Assembly (NCBI GenBank): GCA_022414725.1
Contig: CM039464.1
Coordinates: forward strand, 2,699,364-2,763,363
DNA: 64,000 nt
DNA from: Microglena sp. YARC
Lineage: Eukaryota; Chlorophyta; Chlorophyceae; Chlamydomonadales; Chlamydomonadaceae
Direction of reading: 5' to 3'
In this document: in pieces, positions 24,801 through 31,025 of the stretch
Numbering within the stretch: the stretch's first letter is position 1
Layout: each line of letters starts with the position of its first letter
Made by a program: the position numbers and the translations under genes
Notes under the pieces: model-generated
The model's database searches: none
The model's input: only the letters and a program-made list of their open reading frames with translations
Told to the model about the DNA's origin: nothing

Positions 24801-25117
24801 AAGATGCAACCCAAGAGGCTATTTGATTGGGCTACCCCCGGACTGTAACATACATACATACATATATACATATACACGCACCTGACAATATATTTCTCTC
24901 CCGTGTGTTTGCAGGAGATGTTGTAATGTTGGTCAACGGACCCCAGAAGACTTTGTTCGCTGTCGATGCGGTAGACGGCAGACTGCTGTGGGAGTATGAG
25001 CTCGATGGATGGGTGTTTTCAACCCCCAGTGTGAACAAAGGAATGGTGTTCGTTGGAGACTGGAATGCGCCTGATAAGCACAAGCTGTATGCATTTAAGG
25101 TGCCCGACACTCAGTGA
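6175..25117 (+). CDS. Secreted proline-rich, Cys-rich PQQ-type beta-propeller protein (about 10 exons)
   Basis: Predicted exons: 6175-6867, 9299-9475, 10602-14101, 15322-15519, 16501-16643, 18270-18360, 21105-21178, 22214-22468, 24101-24504 and 24915-25117. Phases agree at every junction from exon 2 on, except inside exons 3 and 9. The N-terminus is a signal peptide. A proline-rich repeat, Cys-rich exons and a Pro/Tyr-rich linker follow. From DWNTFGYDLARTG in exon 3 the protein follows the PQQ dehydrogenase / polyvinyl-alcohol dehydrogenase-like beta-propeller pattern, with blades such as VVYLGDLDGHFYAINADTG and LFAVDAVDGRLLWEYELDG. In that family the propeller binds pyrroloquinoline quinone or serves as a structural scaffold; enzyme activity cannot be shown here. 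The signal and HRGP-like region suggest a cell-surface or extracellular protein. Doubts: the exon 1-2 phase mismatch (a missing small exon?), frame loss in the C-rich tract, and a frameshift in exon 9. Confidence 0.85.
6990..7090. repeat. ATACATACACAC microsatellite
   Basis: Simple TACA/CACA repeat inside intron 1. Short frames over it are low complexity. Confidence 0.9.
7290..8185 (+). repeat. Intron 1 degenerate repeat with acceptor-like 'CTCATTACAG' words
   Basis: About six imperfect copies of 'TTCCCTGCTCATTACAGGCTTGGTCATGC' (split by C-rich spacer such as CTTCCCATTGCCC), near 7310, 7515, 7635, 7735 and 8150. Each resembles a pyrimidine tract plus AG acceptor. A family A SINE-like copy interrupts it at 7925-8115. 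No coding exon is evident. Confidence 0.55.
7925..8115 (+). repeat. tRNA-derived SINE-like copy (family A)
   Basis: The best preserved copy. It has a perfect T-arm-like hairpin GGGGG-TTTGACT-CCCCC at 7975-7991 with a box B-like core, a body containing 'GGTCGTCGTCAACCGCGATGG', and an end 'CACGCCCCACCAGGCG'. The upstream part does not fold into a complete cloverleaf, so this is tRNA-derived and not a tRNA gene. Confidence 0.55.
8229..8425 (+). repeat. Tandem duplication carrying a donor-like CAAG|GTGAGT
   Basis: Two copies of about 90 bp (8229-8318 and 8319-8408) share 'CGGCGGTACCTTACCCCC' followed by AAGGTGAGTCC. The CCCCAAG|GTGAGT word is an excellent splice donor. The copies may represent the 3' edge of an unannotated small exon of the surrounding gene, amplified like other exon edges here. 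Confidence 0.5.
8440..8715 (+). repeat. Dispersed repeat family B, copy 2
   Basis: Matches copy 1 (2545-2935) in both blocks, separated by a C-rich tract at about 8570-8599. It lies in intron 1 of the PQQ gene. From 8716 to 9146 I see no further coding sequence. A poly-G run is present at about 9009-9022. Confidence 0.5.
9147..9235 (+). pseudogene. Degenerate copy of exon 2 (5' part)
   Basis: 'CCTCACAG|GTGATCCCAACGG' opens a block that aligns with the first half of exon 2 (DPNGCSTYFDK versus DPYGCSSCFEK) and then decays into a stop. It retains an AG acceptor. Confidence 0.65.
9299..9475 (+). CDS. Exon 2: Cys-rich segment
   Basis: Acceptor CCCACAG|GTGATC and donor GCAG|GTGCGT. Read as (x)GT GAT CCC TAC.., it encodes DPYGCSSCFEKMNVLEAAG and then ALCLSCITSFQ and TYTWSCSACA. 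Three CxxC motifs suggest a disulphide-stabilised extracellular module. It ends in phase 1 and joins exon 3 in frame. Confidence 0.75.
9700..9785 (+). pseudogene. Copy of exon 2 3' edge with donor
   Basis: 'TGAGCTGCTCACTAGCTTCCAGG' through 'TGCAGTGCTTGTGCAG|GTGCG' repeats the last ~75 bp of exon 2, including an intact GTGCGT donor, downstream of the real exon. Confidence 0.75.
9795..9870 (-). repeat. Family B fragment (inverted)
   Basis: The reverse complement matches the 'GGGCTGGCCCCCTCAACC' block of family B. It is followed by a 60-bp block (9862-9925) repeated at 10080-10142. Confidence 0.5.
9957..10072 (+). pseudogene. Copy of exon 3 5' edge with acceptor
   Basis: 'GCACGCAG|GGATCTCCAACG' starts a block matching the first ~110 bp of exon 3 (GCGGCGTGCTTTGACTGCA, then GTCTACCTGGCC), with intact acceptor but a shifted frame. 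A second, shorter copy with the acceptor lost (GCATGCATGG) is at 10364-10440. Confidence 0.75.
10249..10308. repeat. Perfect 18-bp inverted repeat
   Basis: TTTGAAAAACTAATATTA at 10249-10266 and its exact complement at 10291-10308 form a hairpin with a 24-nt loop, within AT-rich sequence (10160-10320). Possibly a MITE remnant. Confidence 0.8.
10602..14101 (+). CDS. Exon 3: Cys-rich head, C-rich tract, Pro/Tyr-rich linker and propeller start
   Basis: Acceptor GCGTGCAG|GGATCTCC at 10601/10602. The head encodes GISDLQQQAACFDCTLTC and SECVYLAENGF, then a PPSNPDPPANP region. From about 10870 to 13850 the DNA is a CCATCCCTCCCC minisatellite. No single frame stays open across it, so it is either a frame-damaged HRGP-like coding tract or an intron inside this interval. 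The tail (about 13850-14101) is clearly coding: acidic NDEDALDFPPENFPPYDE, then YYYNGWYYYYDVYYPFY, a Pro-rich stretch and DWNTFGYDLARTG. The donor is ACAG|GTAAGC. Confidence 0.65.
10870..13850. repeat. C-rich minisatellite (CCATCCCTCCCCACC-type)
   Basis: About 3 kb of 15-20 bp units such as CCATCCCTCCCCACCAGG and CCTGACCATCCCTCC, with heavy length variation in C runs. Translated in any frame it gives PxHPSPP-like sequence on + and GWPGGEGW-like sequence on -. The minus-strand frames are shadows. Confidence 0.9.
14187..14366 (+). pseudogene. Two copies of exon 3 3' edge
   Basis: 14187-14234 repeats 'GCCAGGGATTGGAATACC' through 'CTGGCACGGACA', but the donor is damaged (ACAAGTAAG instead of ACAGGTAAG). 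14324-14366 is a more decayed copy. Confidence 0.75.
14526..15243 (+). repeat. Five upstream copies of exon 4 5' edge
   Basis: Copies start at 14526, 14775, 14919, 15062 and 15181. Each contains GTTACAACACGTACGAAACT-type sequence, mostly preceded by an intact ...ATACAG acceptor (lost in the 15062 copy, ATATTG). They are separated by CCACCCACCCAC spacer. The encoded peptide (YNTYETGVNQLNAHILELAW) is largely conserved among them. They look like duplications of intron end plus exon start. Confidence 0.85.
15322..15519 (+). CDS. Exon 4: first propeller blade
   Basis: Acceptor GATACAG|GTTACAAC and donor CACTG|GTGAGAG, phase 1 to phase 1. It encodes GYNTYETGVNQLNAHTLELAW followed by TFDSVGAFISQATHILDVD and VVYLGDLDGHFYAINADTG. 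This is the typical beginning of a polyvinyl-alcohol dehydrogenase-like propeller with a PQQ-repeat signature (GxLYAxDAxTG). Confidence 0.88.
15550..15672 (+). pseudogene. Degenerate copy of exon 4 3' half, then TTTAGGG repeats
   Basis: 'CCACAGGAAAAACACATTTTGG' and 'TGTTGACCTTGG' echo exon 4 (CACAGGCAACTCACATTTTGG). From 15636 the sequence turns into GGGTTTAGGGTTTAG, a plant-type telomere-like motif. Confidence 0.6.
15796..16364 (+). repeat. Four upstream copies of exon 5 5' edge
   Basis: Copies begin at 15796, 15959, 16113 and 16309, each after 'TTGAAATGTAG'. They carry about 55 bp of exon 5 (GATCTGATCTGGACCCGCAG through TGCTCCTTGCTATC) and then 'TCGTACTCGATGCACACTAGG' and A/T-rich spacer. 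All four keep the AG acceptor. Confidence 0.88.
16501..16643 (+). CDS. Exon 5: propeller blade segment
   Basis: Acceptor AAATGTAG|GTGCTC, donor GGTCAG|GTGCGT. It joins exon 4 in phase and encodes ALIWTRSSGFWDGAPCY and then GGTAQIDRETNLVYMATG, the expected continuation of a PQQ-like repeat after the ...DTG turn. Confidence 0.85.
16660..18110 (+). repeat. Downstream copies of exon 5 3' edge with donors
   Basis: A higher-order repeat of about 197 bp (clear between 16798 and 17400, looser to 18110). It reiterates 'GACAGGGAGACCAACCTGG', TGTACATGGCAACTGG and CTTGGGTCAG|GTGCGTGGG. About a dozen donor-like sites follow the true donor at 16643. The interval 17650-17860 is unrelated sequence inserted in the series. 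Confidence 0.85.
18270..18360 (+). CDS. Exon 6: propeller segment
   Basis: Acceptor CAACCCAG|GTCCTGG, donor GGAG|GTGAGT, phase 0 to 1. It encodes VLAYDLATGEIPAGWNMDF and then LWNPVDAHNYGG. A shortened copy of its start (CCCAG|GTCCTGGATTCTGACCTGG) lies just upstream at 18171-18197. Confidence 0.85.
18750..19247. repeat. 23-bp minisatellite, about 21 copies
   Basis: Nearly identical units of TACAGTACAAGGGTAGCTAT plus ATA, in intron 6. The few variants (TACATTACAAGG, TAAAATACAAGG) are scattered. Confidence 0.95.
19395..19520 (-). repeat. tRNA-derived SINE-like copy (family A)
   Basis: On the minus strand a box B 'GGTTCGAACCCC' is followed by 'GGTCGTCGACCGGCATGG' and 'GTAACTGGACTATAGGTG', matching the order seen in the 7925-8115 copy. 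Confidence 0.5.
19835..19855. repeat. Poly-G tract
   Basis: Run of about 18 G. The flanking words 'TAATGTACATATTTTTGATC' at 19684 and 19937 are direct repeats that bracket it. Confidence 0.9.
20085..20400 (-). repeat. tRNA-derived SINE-like copy (family A) with C-rich interior
   Basis: The ends match family A (GGTGGGGCGTGGTATTAAGG on +, and the box B-like GGTTTTAAATCCC on -). The interior has been expanded by CCCACACACACA simple sequence at 20150-20290. Confidence 0.5.
20545..21065 (+). repeat. Seven upstream copies of exon 7 5' edge
   Basis: Copies of 'AATCACGATCCACAAGGGTG' + TCCTGTACGTAACAGTGGGCGGCC occur near 20557, 20623, 20712, 20785, 20858, 20942 and 21022, separated by CCACCCACC spacer. 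Copies near 20557, 20942 and 21022 keep a GCAG acceptor. The others read GCATG, which destroys it. Each contains the cryptic donor-like ACGTAAC. Confidence 0.9.
21105..21178 (+). CDS. Exon 7: propeller segment
   Basis: Acceptor CATGCAG|GGATCACG, donor ATCCAG|GTAAGC, phase 1 to 0. It encodes GITIHKGVLYVTVGG and then EPCDMFDIIQ. It matches the upstream partial copies, but this is the only one that continues into the full exon. Confidence 0.85.
21184..21445 (+). repeat. Downstream copies of exon 7 3' edge with TTTAGGG
   Basis: Three copies of the exon 7 end (GTGATATGTTTGACATCAT + CCAG|GTAGG) occur near 21264, 21345 and 21422. Each donor is followed by CTAGGGTTTAGGG-type sequence, as is the real donor at 21178. 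Confidence 0.8.
21478..22195. repeat. 61-bp minisatellite, about 12 copies
   Basis: Units carry 'TATACTAAATGCCAATGACT' with a period of 61 (21565, 21626, 21688 ... 22181), and contain TATGCATTATGTATGTACAT. In intron 7. Confidence 0.95.
22214..22468 (+). CDS. Exon 8: propeller segment
   Basis: Acceptor ATTGCAG|GGAGAGG, donor GTACAG|GTGCGT, 85 codons, phase 0 to 0. It encodes GEVIALNQSNGEVLQRFYP, then GAGVWGNGGVTIADDAAFF and ENQALGEHVVRTSLDLKSVQ. IALNQSNGEVLQRF is a PQQ-repeat variant. Confidence 0.88.
22500..22735. repeat. AT-rich repeat (ATATACAAGATAATAT)
   Basis: Imperfect 20-30 bp units of ATAAGATAATATACAAGATAAT and TTATTATTACAAGATG in intron 8. Confidence 0.85.
22893..22975 (+). pseudogene. 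Degenerate copy of exon 8 middle part
   Basis: 'GCCTCCGGCAACATCTATCC' and 'CATCGAGAACCAGGCCCTTGG' match exon 8 (ASGNIYPN and IENQALG). The copy ends in TCAG|GTATG, a donor-like site. Confidence 0.75.
22976..23970. repeat. 54-bp minisatellite, about 18 copies
   Basis: Units contain GAGTATGAAGGGTATGAAGG, GTGTGCAGGGCTTAGGG and CTTAGAGTCTAGTAGTA. They start immediately after the exon 8 copy, whose tail (TATGAAGG) seeds the unit. In-frame stops occur throughout. Confidence 0.95.
24101..24504 (+). CDS. Exon 9: propeller segment with a frameshift
   Basis: Acceptor CACTACAG|GGCAAC, donor TGCCG|GTGAGT. It encodes GNFTPGYLGWDADVGASPV, then VLIQLYADTMEEIDIITLAQ and AGLVALKLGSDC, where a TAG stop appears at 24413. 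The following sequence is coding in other frames (LGLTQEWNTRWE, then VNLGPSGGVTTYSSPVV), so one or two single-base indels lie between 24410 and 24450. This is either a real lesion or a sequence error. Confidence 0.78.
24640..24780. repeat. 26-bp minisatellite, about 5 copies
   Basis: ACAAAAACAGACAGGATGC + AAGTGTA units within intron 9. Confidence 0.9.
24915..25117 (+). CDS. Exon 10: last propeller blade and stop
   Basis: Acceptor TTTGCAG|GAGATG. It joins exon 9 in phase to give AGDVVMLVNGPQKTLFAVDA, VDGRLLWEYELDGWVFSTPS and VFVGDWNAPDKHKLYAFKV. It ends in a TGA at 25115-25117. This is the clearest PQQ-like repeat of the protein. Confidence 0.9.
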
Positions 25118-25369
25118 TACTCACAACACTGTGTGTATGTTGTTACAGTCCAGGGTTGTCCTCATAGGCTAAATGGACTTTCCCAACCATGATACCAGAC
25201 ACTCTGTGTTCGGAAGCAAGCGATTCATTCATTCAATGCATTGTTGTTGGCGTGAGTGAATTTTGTAGGGAACTGTTATATGCACAAATATAAAGGCCAT
25301 TGATGCTAGTGTAATAGGTAATGTTGTTGTAGTAGTGTGGTGTATATATTTATAGGATTAGATATCTCG

Positions 25370-26035
25370 TGCATACACCAGCGTCAGATGTATATACCGT
25401 TCATATAGATGTATATATATGTATATACCGTATATATAGATGTATATACCGTTCATATAGATGTATATAGATGTATATACCGTATATATAGATGTATATA
25501 CCGTATATATAGAGGTATATACCGTATATATAGAGGTATATACCGTTCATATAGATGTATATAGATGTATATACCGTTCATATAGATGTATATACCGTAT
25601 ATATAGATGTATATACCGTATATATAGATGTATATACCGTATATATATATATGTATATACCGTTCATATAGATGTATATACCGTATATATAGATGTATAT
25701 ACCGTTCATATAGATGTATATACCGTATATATAGATGTATATACCGTTCATATAGATGTATATAGATGTATATACCGTATATATAGATGTATATACCGTA
25801 TATATAGATGTATATACCGTATATATAGATGTATATACCGTATATATAGATGTATATACCGTATATATAGATGTATATAGATGTATATACCGTATATATA
25901 TATGTATATAGATGTATATAGATGTATATACCGTATATATAGATGTATATACCTTTCATATAGATGTATATAGATGTATATACCGTATATATAGATGTAT
26001 GTACCGTATATATAGATGTATATACCGTTCATAGC
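25370..26035. repeat. AT-rich minisatellite (GTATATACCGTATATATAGAT), about 30 copies
   Basis: Units of about 21 bp alternate between ACCGTATATATAGATGTAT and ACCGTTCATATAGATGTAT. The IYIYGIY-type frames on both strands are low-complexity shadows. 25118-25370 contains the presumed 3' UTR and nothing else recognisable. Confidence 0.95.
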
Positions 26036-26109
26036 GCAACGTTAGTGTACAATTGTCAGATTATATTGGATTGTATCAGTCCAAGGCTTTTCAATCCAAT
26101 ATACAGTTA

Positions 26110-26320
26110 CCATTTGAGTGTGTGTGTGTGTATGTGTGTGTGTGTGTGTCAGTGTTTGTATGTGTGTGTGTGTGTTTGAGTGTATGTGTGTGTACACGCC
26201 AATGAATAGAGAGCTGGAAAAATAAGTACTTGTGCATATATTGATGTGATTAGATATCTCGTGCATACATCAGCTTCATATATATATATATGAAGCTATA
26301 TTTATATATATATATATATA
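26110..26320. repeat. GT and TA microsatellites
   Basis: GTGTGTGT runs at about 26115-26205 and (TA)n runs at about 26277-26320. The word 'AGATATCTCGTGCATACA' recurs at 25360, 26250 and, as a variant, 26493. Confidence 0.9.
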
Positions 26321-26580
26321 TACCGTTCATAGAGCACCGTTGGTTTCTATATTACATTGGATTGTATCATTACATGGTTTTGCAGCCAACTCTGGGCTGT
26401 TCACGCATTCACCGTCTTCCAATCTCATTCCCCCCGGAGTTGATTTCCAGTTTCTGAACCTGTGTTTATCAGTTTATATATCTTTATGATTATAGATCTC
26501 GTGCATACATTGCATACACGTTTCTGAACCTGTGTTTATCAGTTTATAGATCTTTATGATTAGAGATCCCGTGCGTAAAT

Positions 26581-26801
26581 TGTTATTGTCCGTTACACCG
26601 GACACTCAGTTGGCATAGTGCGCACCGGATCCTGGTGACTCCAGGACTCGTGTTGCCTGCCGCCAGGCCGTAGGCTAGCTATGGCCTGTACATGTCTGCG
26701 GGTTCCACCTGCCGACTTTCCTTTCTATATAGCCGCTCTAGTCGGCCTCTTTAACATCTTCAATTCAGTCTCTTATCGTGTCGCCACGCTATCCATTGAA
26801 A
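26581..26801 (+). repeat. 5' LTR of the 26.6-kb element
   Basis: Starts TGTTATTGTCCG and ends CCATTGAAA, with a TATA-like 'CTATATAG' at about 26726. It pairs with 31262-31482. Confidence 0.9.
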
Positions 26802-26814
26802 GGTTATAGGCCCG
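26802..26814 (+). promoter_or_regulatory. Primer-binding site, half-tRNA(iMet) type
   Basis: GGTTATAGGCCC directly follows the LTR and differs at one base from the copia PBS that pairs with the anticodon arm of initiator tRNA-Met. The same region of element 1 reads GGTTATACGGCCC, and of element 2 GGTTCTGGGCTT. Confidence 0.6.
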
Positions 26815-27149
26815 ACCGCTTACCAAAAGAAACGCCACTGCGCCTGTGCCAAGGCCGATATCCCGCCTCAAGCACAAGGTGATAGTTTTCCCTCTGACTT
26901 GCTCGACGGCTTGAGTACTGCTTTTGGTTCTGGATTGCCCACGCTCCGTCGTCTGGAATCTACTACCTGCGCTGCCTTGCCTACTGCCCACACAACCCTC
27001 CAGTTGTCTATACCTTCCGTCCAAGACGACCAGTAGACGCAGTCCAGAAGTCTCAGTAGATCTTTGACGTGAGTTGCTAACTTACTAGATCACACACAGC
27101 GTTCCGTAATCCTCCGAGATTGCCTGTGCACAGATATCCAGCTCTGCAC

Positions 27150-27180
27150 ACCGTCCCCCCCCCCCCCCCCCCCCCCCCCG
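27150..27180. repeat. Poly-C tract in the element leader
   Basis: About 27 consecutive C (27153-27179) in the untranslated leader of the 26.6-kb element. Confidence 0.9.
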
Positions 27181-27376
27181 CTACAACCCTCACCATTTCA
27201 GAAAACCTGGATCCCTTCGGATCCCCCTTCGCTGTCAACACTCCCTCCCCCCTGCCTCCGAACTGCACGACCAAGACTGAAGCCCGACAATGTTCACACA
27301 CGAATTACCCACTGGCCGGTTTATTAAGTCGGTGTGAAGACCAAGACCCCAAGACCCCAGCGCCGCGACAGACAAC

Positions 27377-28211
27377 ATGGCATCCAACAAGGAGCCGGCC
27401 TTCATCTTCGATGGAAGCCCAACTGTCCCCTTCCACAAGTTTGGCCCCTACCTGCTCCGCTACCTCAGAGCCTTCCCTGGAACCATCCATGTCGCCATTG
27501 ACGCCGCAATGCCAAATCCCCCTGACGGGGAACCTACAACAGGTGACGAGTATCCTATGGAGACTAGTCATTATCCAAATCTTGAACATGCCAATGCGAC
27601 TATTGCGAGCCGTGCTGTTGACTACAGGATAAATATAGTGAAGAATTCTCAGGCCCTCAATGAACTTCTCAGACACTGTTCAGAACCCATACAACAGGCC
27701 ATCATGGCTAACACTGATGTTGCTGCTAAAGCTTACAGGTTCCTGAAGGCCACCTATGGAGAACGGAACTCTGACCTGGAGAATGGTGCAGTCAGATCCA
27801 TGTACAACCTCATCATGTCTCCCACTGAGCCCCTCCCAGGTCTACCTTGCAGGAGCTATTGAGCTGTACTCTTTGCTTCCCCAGGTCAATGGCCGTAGCA
27901 ACACCTCCATCCCTGCATTTCTCAGCATTATTGTGCAGGGACAGTCAAGATGCCCGGAGTACAGTGGATTCAGATCATCTTTCCACAACTCTGTCTGCCC
28001 TGATTTTGCATCATTTCAGACACAACTCACCAGGTATCAAGTCTCCAACAAGATCTCTGATGCCGTCATCTCCCCCGAAGAGACTGCTCACATGGCAGCT
28101 GCAGCCTTCAAAGGAATGAAGACCAAGGAAGGAACGTATCCCATCAGCTCAGATGACCTGCTGGAACTGTGGTGGTTATGGCCACAACTCCACTACCTGC
28201 ACCAATGCTGA
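27377..28211 (+). pseudogene. Gag-like polyprotein with CCHC zinc knuckle, frame-broken
   Basis: Starts MASNKEPAFIFDGSPTVPF. It continues with a helical gag-type region (ELLRHCSEPIQQAIMANTD, KAYRFLKATYGERNSDLENG) and changes frame near 27840 and again near 28150. At 28159-28200 the codons give CWNCGGYGHNSTTC, a CX2CX4HX4C nucleic-acid-binding knuckle typical of copia Gag. The frame changes make it non-functional as read. Confidence 0.8.
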
Positions 28212-29265
28212 TACCAACCTGGCACAACAGGCCTGCATCTACATCTGCCCCACCAGAGGTTCTCCATCACCCCTGCAAGGGGTGACGCAGCCAACAGGGA
28301 CTCCAGCAACTCTAAGTCTCCCAAGAGGGACAACAGAAGCTCCAACAGGGAGACCAAGAACTACAGCCGCCGTGACAACACCAGGCATGCCCATGTAGCT
28401 GATGATGACTGCTCCACTTCACAGTCTACATCAGACAATGAGGAGGAGCATAACTTCATGGCCCTAGCCATGATTGATGGACCCCAGCCACTCCAGTATG
28501 CTGATTCACCAGAAGGCAAGTCCACATCCCTGTCCCTGCCCAGTACCTCTTTGGATGACAATGCTTTCTTTGGCCACATGAGTGATAGAGGTGACTCACT
28601 AGAACTGGCTTCCAGCTCCACCTATGATGCCTTGCCAGAACTTATCAACAGTGATGATGATGATGATGATGATGACTATGAGGGCTATGCTAATAATGAT
28701 GACAGTGATGCTCATGAGTCCTACCAGACAGCTCTCCAGATAGAATGGCTTTTAGACTGTGCAGCCCATTCCCACTGCACAAGTAACCCCTCCAACTTGT
28801 ATGATTTCAGGATCTTCCCAGCCCCGTTAGCTTGCAACTGGCCGACCTTGGAGCATCTCCTCTCATCTGTCTACAGAAAGGGAAAGCCCACATCAGAGGC
28901 CACAGAGGCTGTCTGATCATTCTCCAAGATGTTCTCCTAGCCCCTCCTCTGACCACAGCCAACATCATCAGCATGCATGCAGCACACAAGCTCTCTCCAC
29001 ATCTCCACGTTCACATGACCAGTGATGCAGCAACCCTCTCTATACCTGCACATGTGGGCACCAAGACACTCCTCTTCTGCCCCAAAAGGCATGGCCTCTA
29101 CTTCACTAGAACTCCTAGGACTCCCTCATCAACTCCCCCTCTACCTACCTCCACTGTCTCCTCCACCAGCTGCCCCCCAAACCCTCCCTCTCCTGTAAAC
29201 ATCATGATGATAACCCAGCCTGCATACAGCCTGCACTTGACACCAGCACAGCCTGCACTGCACCA
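28212..29265 (+). pseudogene. Protease-like region with DCAA in place of DSGA
   Basis: At 28746-28781 the frame gives WLLDCAAHSHCT, aligned with the copia protease start (W-L-L-D-S/T-G-A-S-x-H). The catalytic Asp is present but SG is replaced by CA. After a frame change near 28840 the expected downstream block appears (LIILQDVLLAPPLTTANIIS, then LLFCPKRHGLYF). An acidic DDDDDDDDY run precedes it at about 28650. Confidence 0.65.
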
Positions 29266-29336
29266 ATGATGACTACTCAGGCAGCTACATCATTCCCCCT
29301 CTCAGCCCTAGTGATGATGACATCGATGATGATGAC

Positions 29337-29969
29337 TTGCCTGCCCTGGACCATGTTTGTGGCCCCTCCCTGCTCCAGTCAGACAATGGGGGGGAATTTA
29401 CATCACAGTCACACCAAGCTGGATCATCTGCAACCTATGTCCAGCAACTTCCCACTGTCTCTCTCACTGAGCCCTGCAAGGGGGAATTTACATCACAGCC
29501 ACACCAAGCTGGATCATCTGCAACCTATGTCCAGCAACTTCCCACTGTCTCTCTCACTGAGCCCTGCAAGGGGGTATTTACATCACAGCCACACCAAGCT
29601 GGATCATCTGCAACCTATGTCCAGCAACTTCCCACTGTCTCTCTCACTGAGCCCTGCAAGGGGGAATTTACATCACAGCCACACCAAGCTGGATCATCTG
29701 CAACCTATGTCCAGCGACTTCCCACTGTTCCCCTAAATGAGCTCTGCAACCTGACAGAAGCACAAGCCAGAATAGAAATGGACCTCATGCTAGACCAAGC
29801 CAGAACTGCATATGAAGATGTCCACTGTCCTATAGATGGACAAGGCCCCTGCACCCAGTCAGAACTCTCACATGTCCTCAGTTTGACCAATGCTCCCCTC
29901 AGCTACTTCCCCTCCCCTGGTCAGCCCCTCACCCATGCCAACATGACCACCTCCCAGTCCAGTTCTTAA
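29337..29969 (+). CDS. Integrase-derived ORF with four 120-bp in-frame repeats
   Basis: A 210-codon open frame. It opens with SLLQSDNGGEFTSQ, matching the second catalytic Asp segment of copia integrase. The following 40-residue unit (EFTSQPHQAGSSATYVQQLP + TVSLTEPCKG) is then repeated four times at 120-bp spacing (29395, 29485, 29575, 29665 blocks), almost identical at DNA level. The first Asp and the Glu of the DDE triad are not recognisable, so it cannot be an integrase. Confidence 0.6.
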   Translation: MPALDHVCGPSLLQSDNGGEFTSQSHQAGSSATYVQQLPTVSLTEPCKGEFTSQPHQAGSSATYVQQLPTVSLTEPCKGVFTSQPHQAGSSATYVQQLPTVSLTEPCKGEFTSQPHQAGSSATYVQRLPTVPLNELCNLTEAQARIEMDLMLDQARTAYEDVHCPIDGQGPCTQSELSHVLSLTNAPLSYFPSPGQPLTHANMTTSQSSS

Positions 29970-30151
29970 CAACTCTGGCCTCCCTAGAAACCAGGTTAGG
30001 AACCCTGCCTACCACCCTCAACAACTCTCCCTCTTCCCTTAGAGCCCTTAGCATCAGACCCAGACAGCCTTTACCCATCCTCATCAGCCAGCTCACCAGC
30101 CAGTTCCCCACTCTGCTAGCATCTGAGCACCACAAATTCCCCAGTAGACAC

Positions 30152-30535
30152 ATGCATAGCAGCCCTTCCCCCGTCTATGGACCTCTCCTCAACCACATCA
30201 GCAGACTGCAGAGCATGGTCCAATCCTACCCCACCATATCTACAGTAGACAGGCCTACCCTACAGTGGGCCATCAGCCTACAAGCAGCTATGGTCCAAGC
30301 TCATGCAAGAGTCCTGGGTACCTGGCCCAAAATGCTCATGCACCCCATCAGCTGTGCATACCCTGGAGGAAGAGTAGTCTGTGTCAACAACCTGAGCATG
30401 CACTGGAACCCCATGGACTTCTGGTTCATCAACATGCTGGATACCCCTAGGATGTCTAAGAGGTCATTCTCCACTCTCTTAGACAAAATCCACCAGCAGC
30501 TGGATCTGGATGGATACTCAGCATCTGGTACCTAA
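30152..30535 (+). CDS. Unrecognised 127-residue ORF in the retroelement
   Basis: Starts MHSSPSPVYGPLLNHISRLQ and ends QQLDLDGYSASGT. The sequence has normal complexity (Trp, His and Met present: MHWNPMDFWFINMLDTP) and sits where RT/RNase H would be expected, but it lacks YVDD or any other RT motif. It could be a degraded element domain or a captured host fragment. Confidence 0.45.
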   Translation: MHSSPSPVYGPLLNHISRLQSMVQSYPTISTVDRPTLQWAISLQAAMVQAHARVLGTWPKMLMHPISCAYPGGRVVCVNNLSMHWNPMDFWFINMLDTPRMSKRSFSTLLDKIHQQLDLDGYSASGT

Positions 30536-30799
30536 ATCTTAACCTAGAGCTCTATGTTTTTTTTGCCTTAGCCTTGAACACTCTAGTATTTAAATGTGTA
30601 CTGCCTCATGTACTCATATCTGGCACTCCCATGTGTATGGATATTTATTTTGACTCCTTAGACTCCCTCATGTTTACTGCAACAAGATTGCAAACTCTAA
30701 TTTAGGATGCTCCCAAATTATGGGGGGAATAGCACAGACATCTTGTCTAAATCCTCCCATCTAAAATCATGCACACATCTCGTAACCAAGCAAGCTTGC

Positions 30800-31025
30800 A
30801 ACCCTGCAGCTTCCTTCTCTCTTTCCTAGCAGCCTCTCTGCAACTAGCCTGCAGCCTATCTGCAGTTACCTCCCAGCTTCCCAGCAGCCCTCCTGCAACT
30901 TTGCCGGTAGCCTACCTACAGTTCCTTACCAGCTTCTTAGCAGCCTTCCTGCAACCTAGCCTGCAGCCTATCTGCAGTTTCCTTTAAGCTCCCTAGCAGC
31001 CCCTTGGACTAGCCTGCTGTACACA
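30800..31025. repeat. GCAGCCT/CTGCAGTT tandem repeat
   Basis: Three to four imperfect units of about 60 bp containing 'TAGCAGCCTNCCTGCAAC' and 'AGCCTATCTGCAGTT', in the 3' non-coding part of the element. Confidence 0.75.

Noticed and set aside
25453..26032. IYIYGIY-type ORFs
   Set aside because: Low-complexity translation of an AT-rich minisatellite on both strands.
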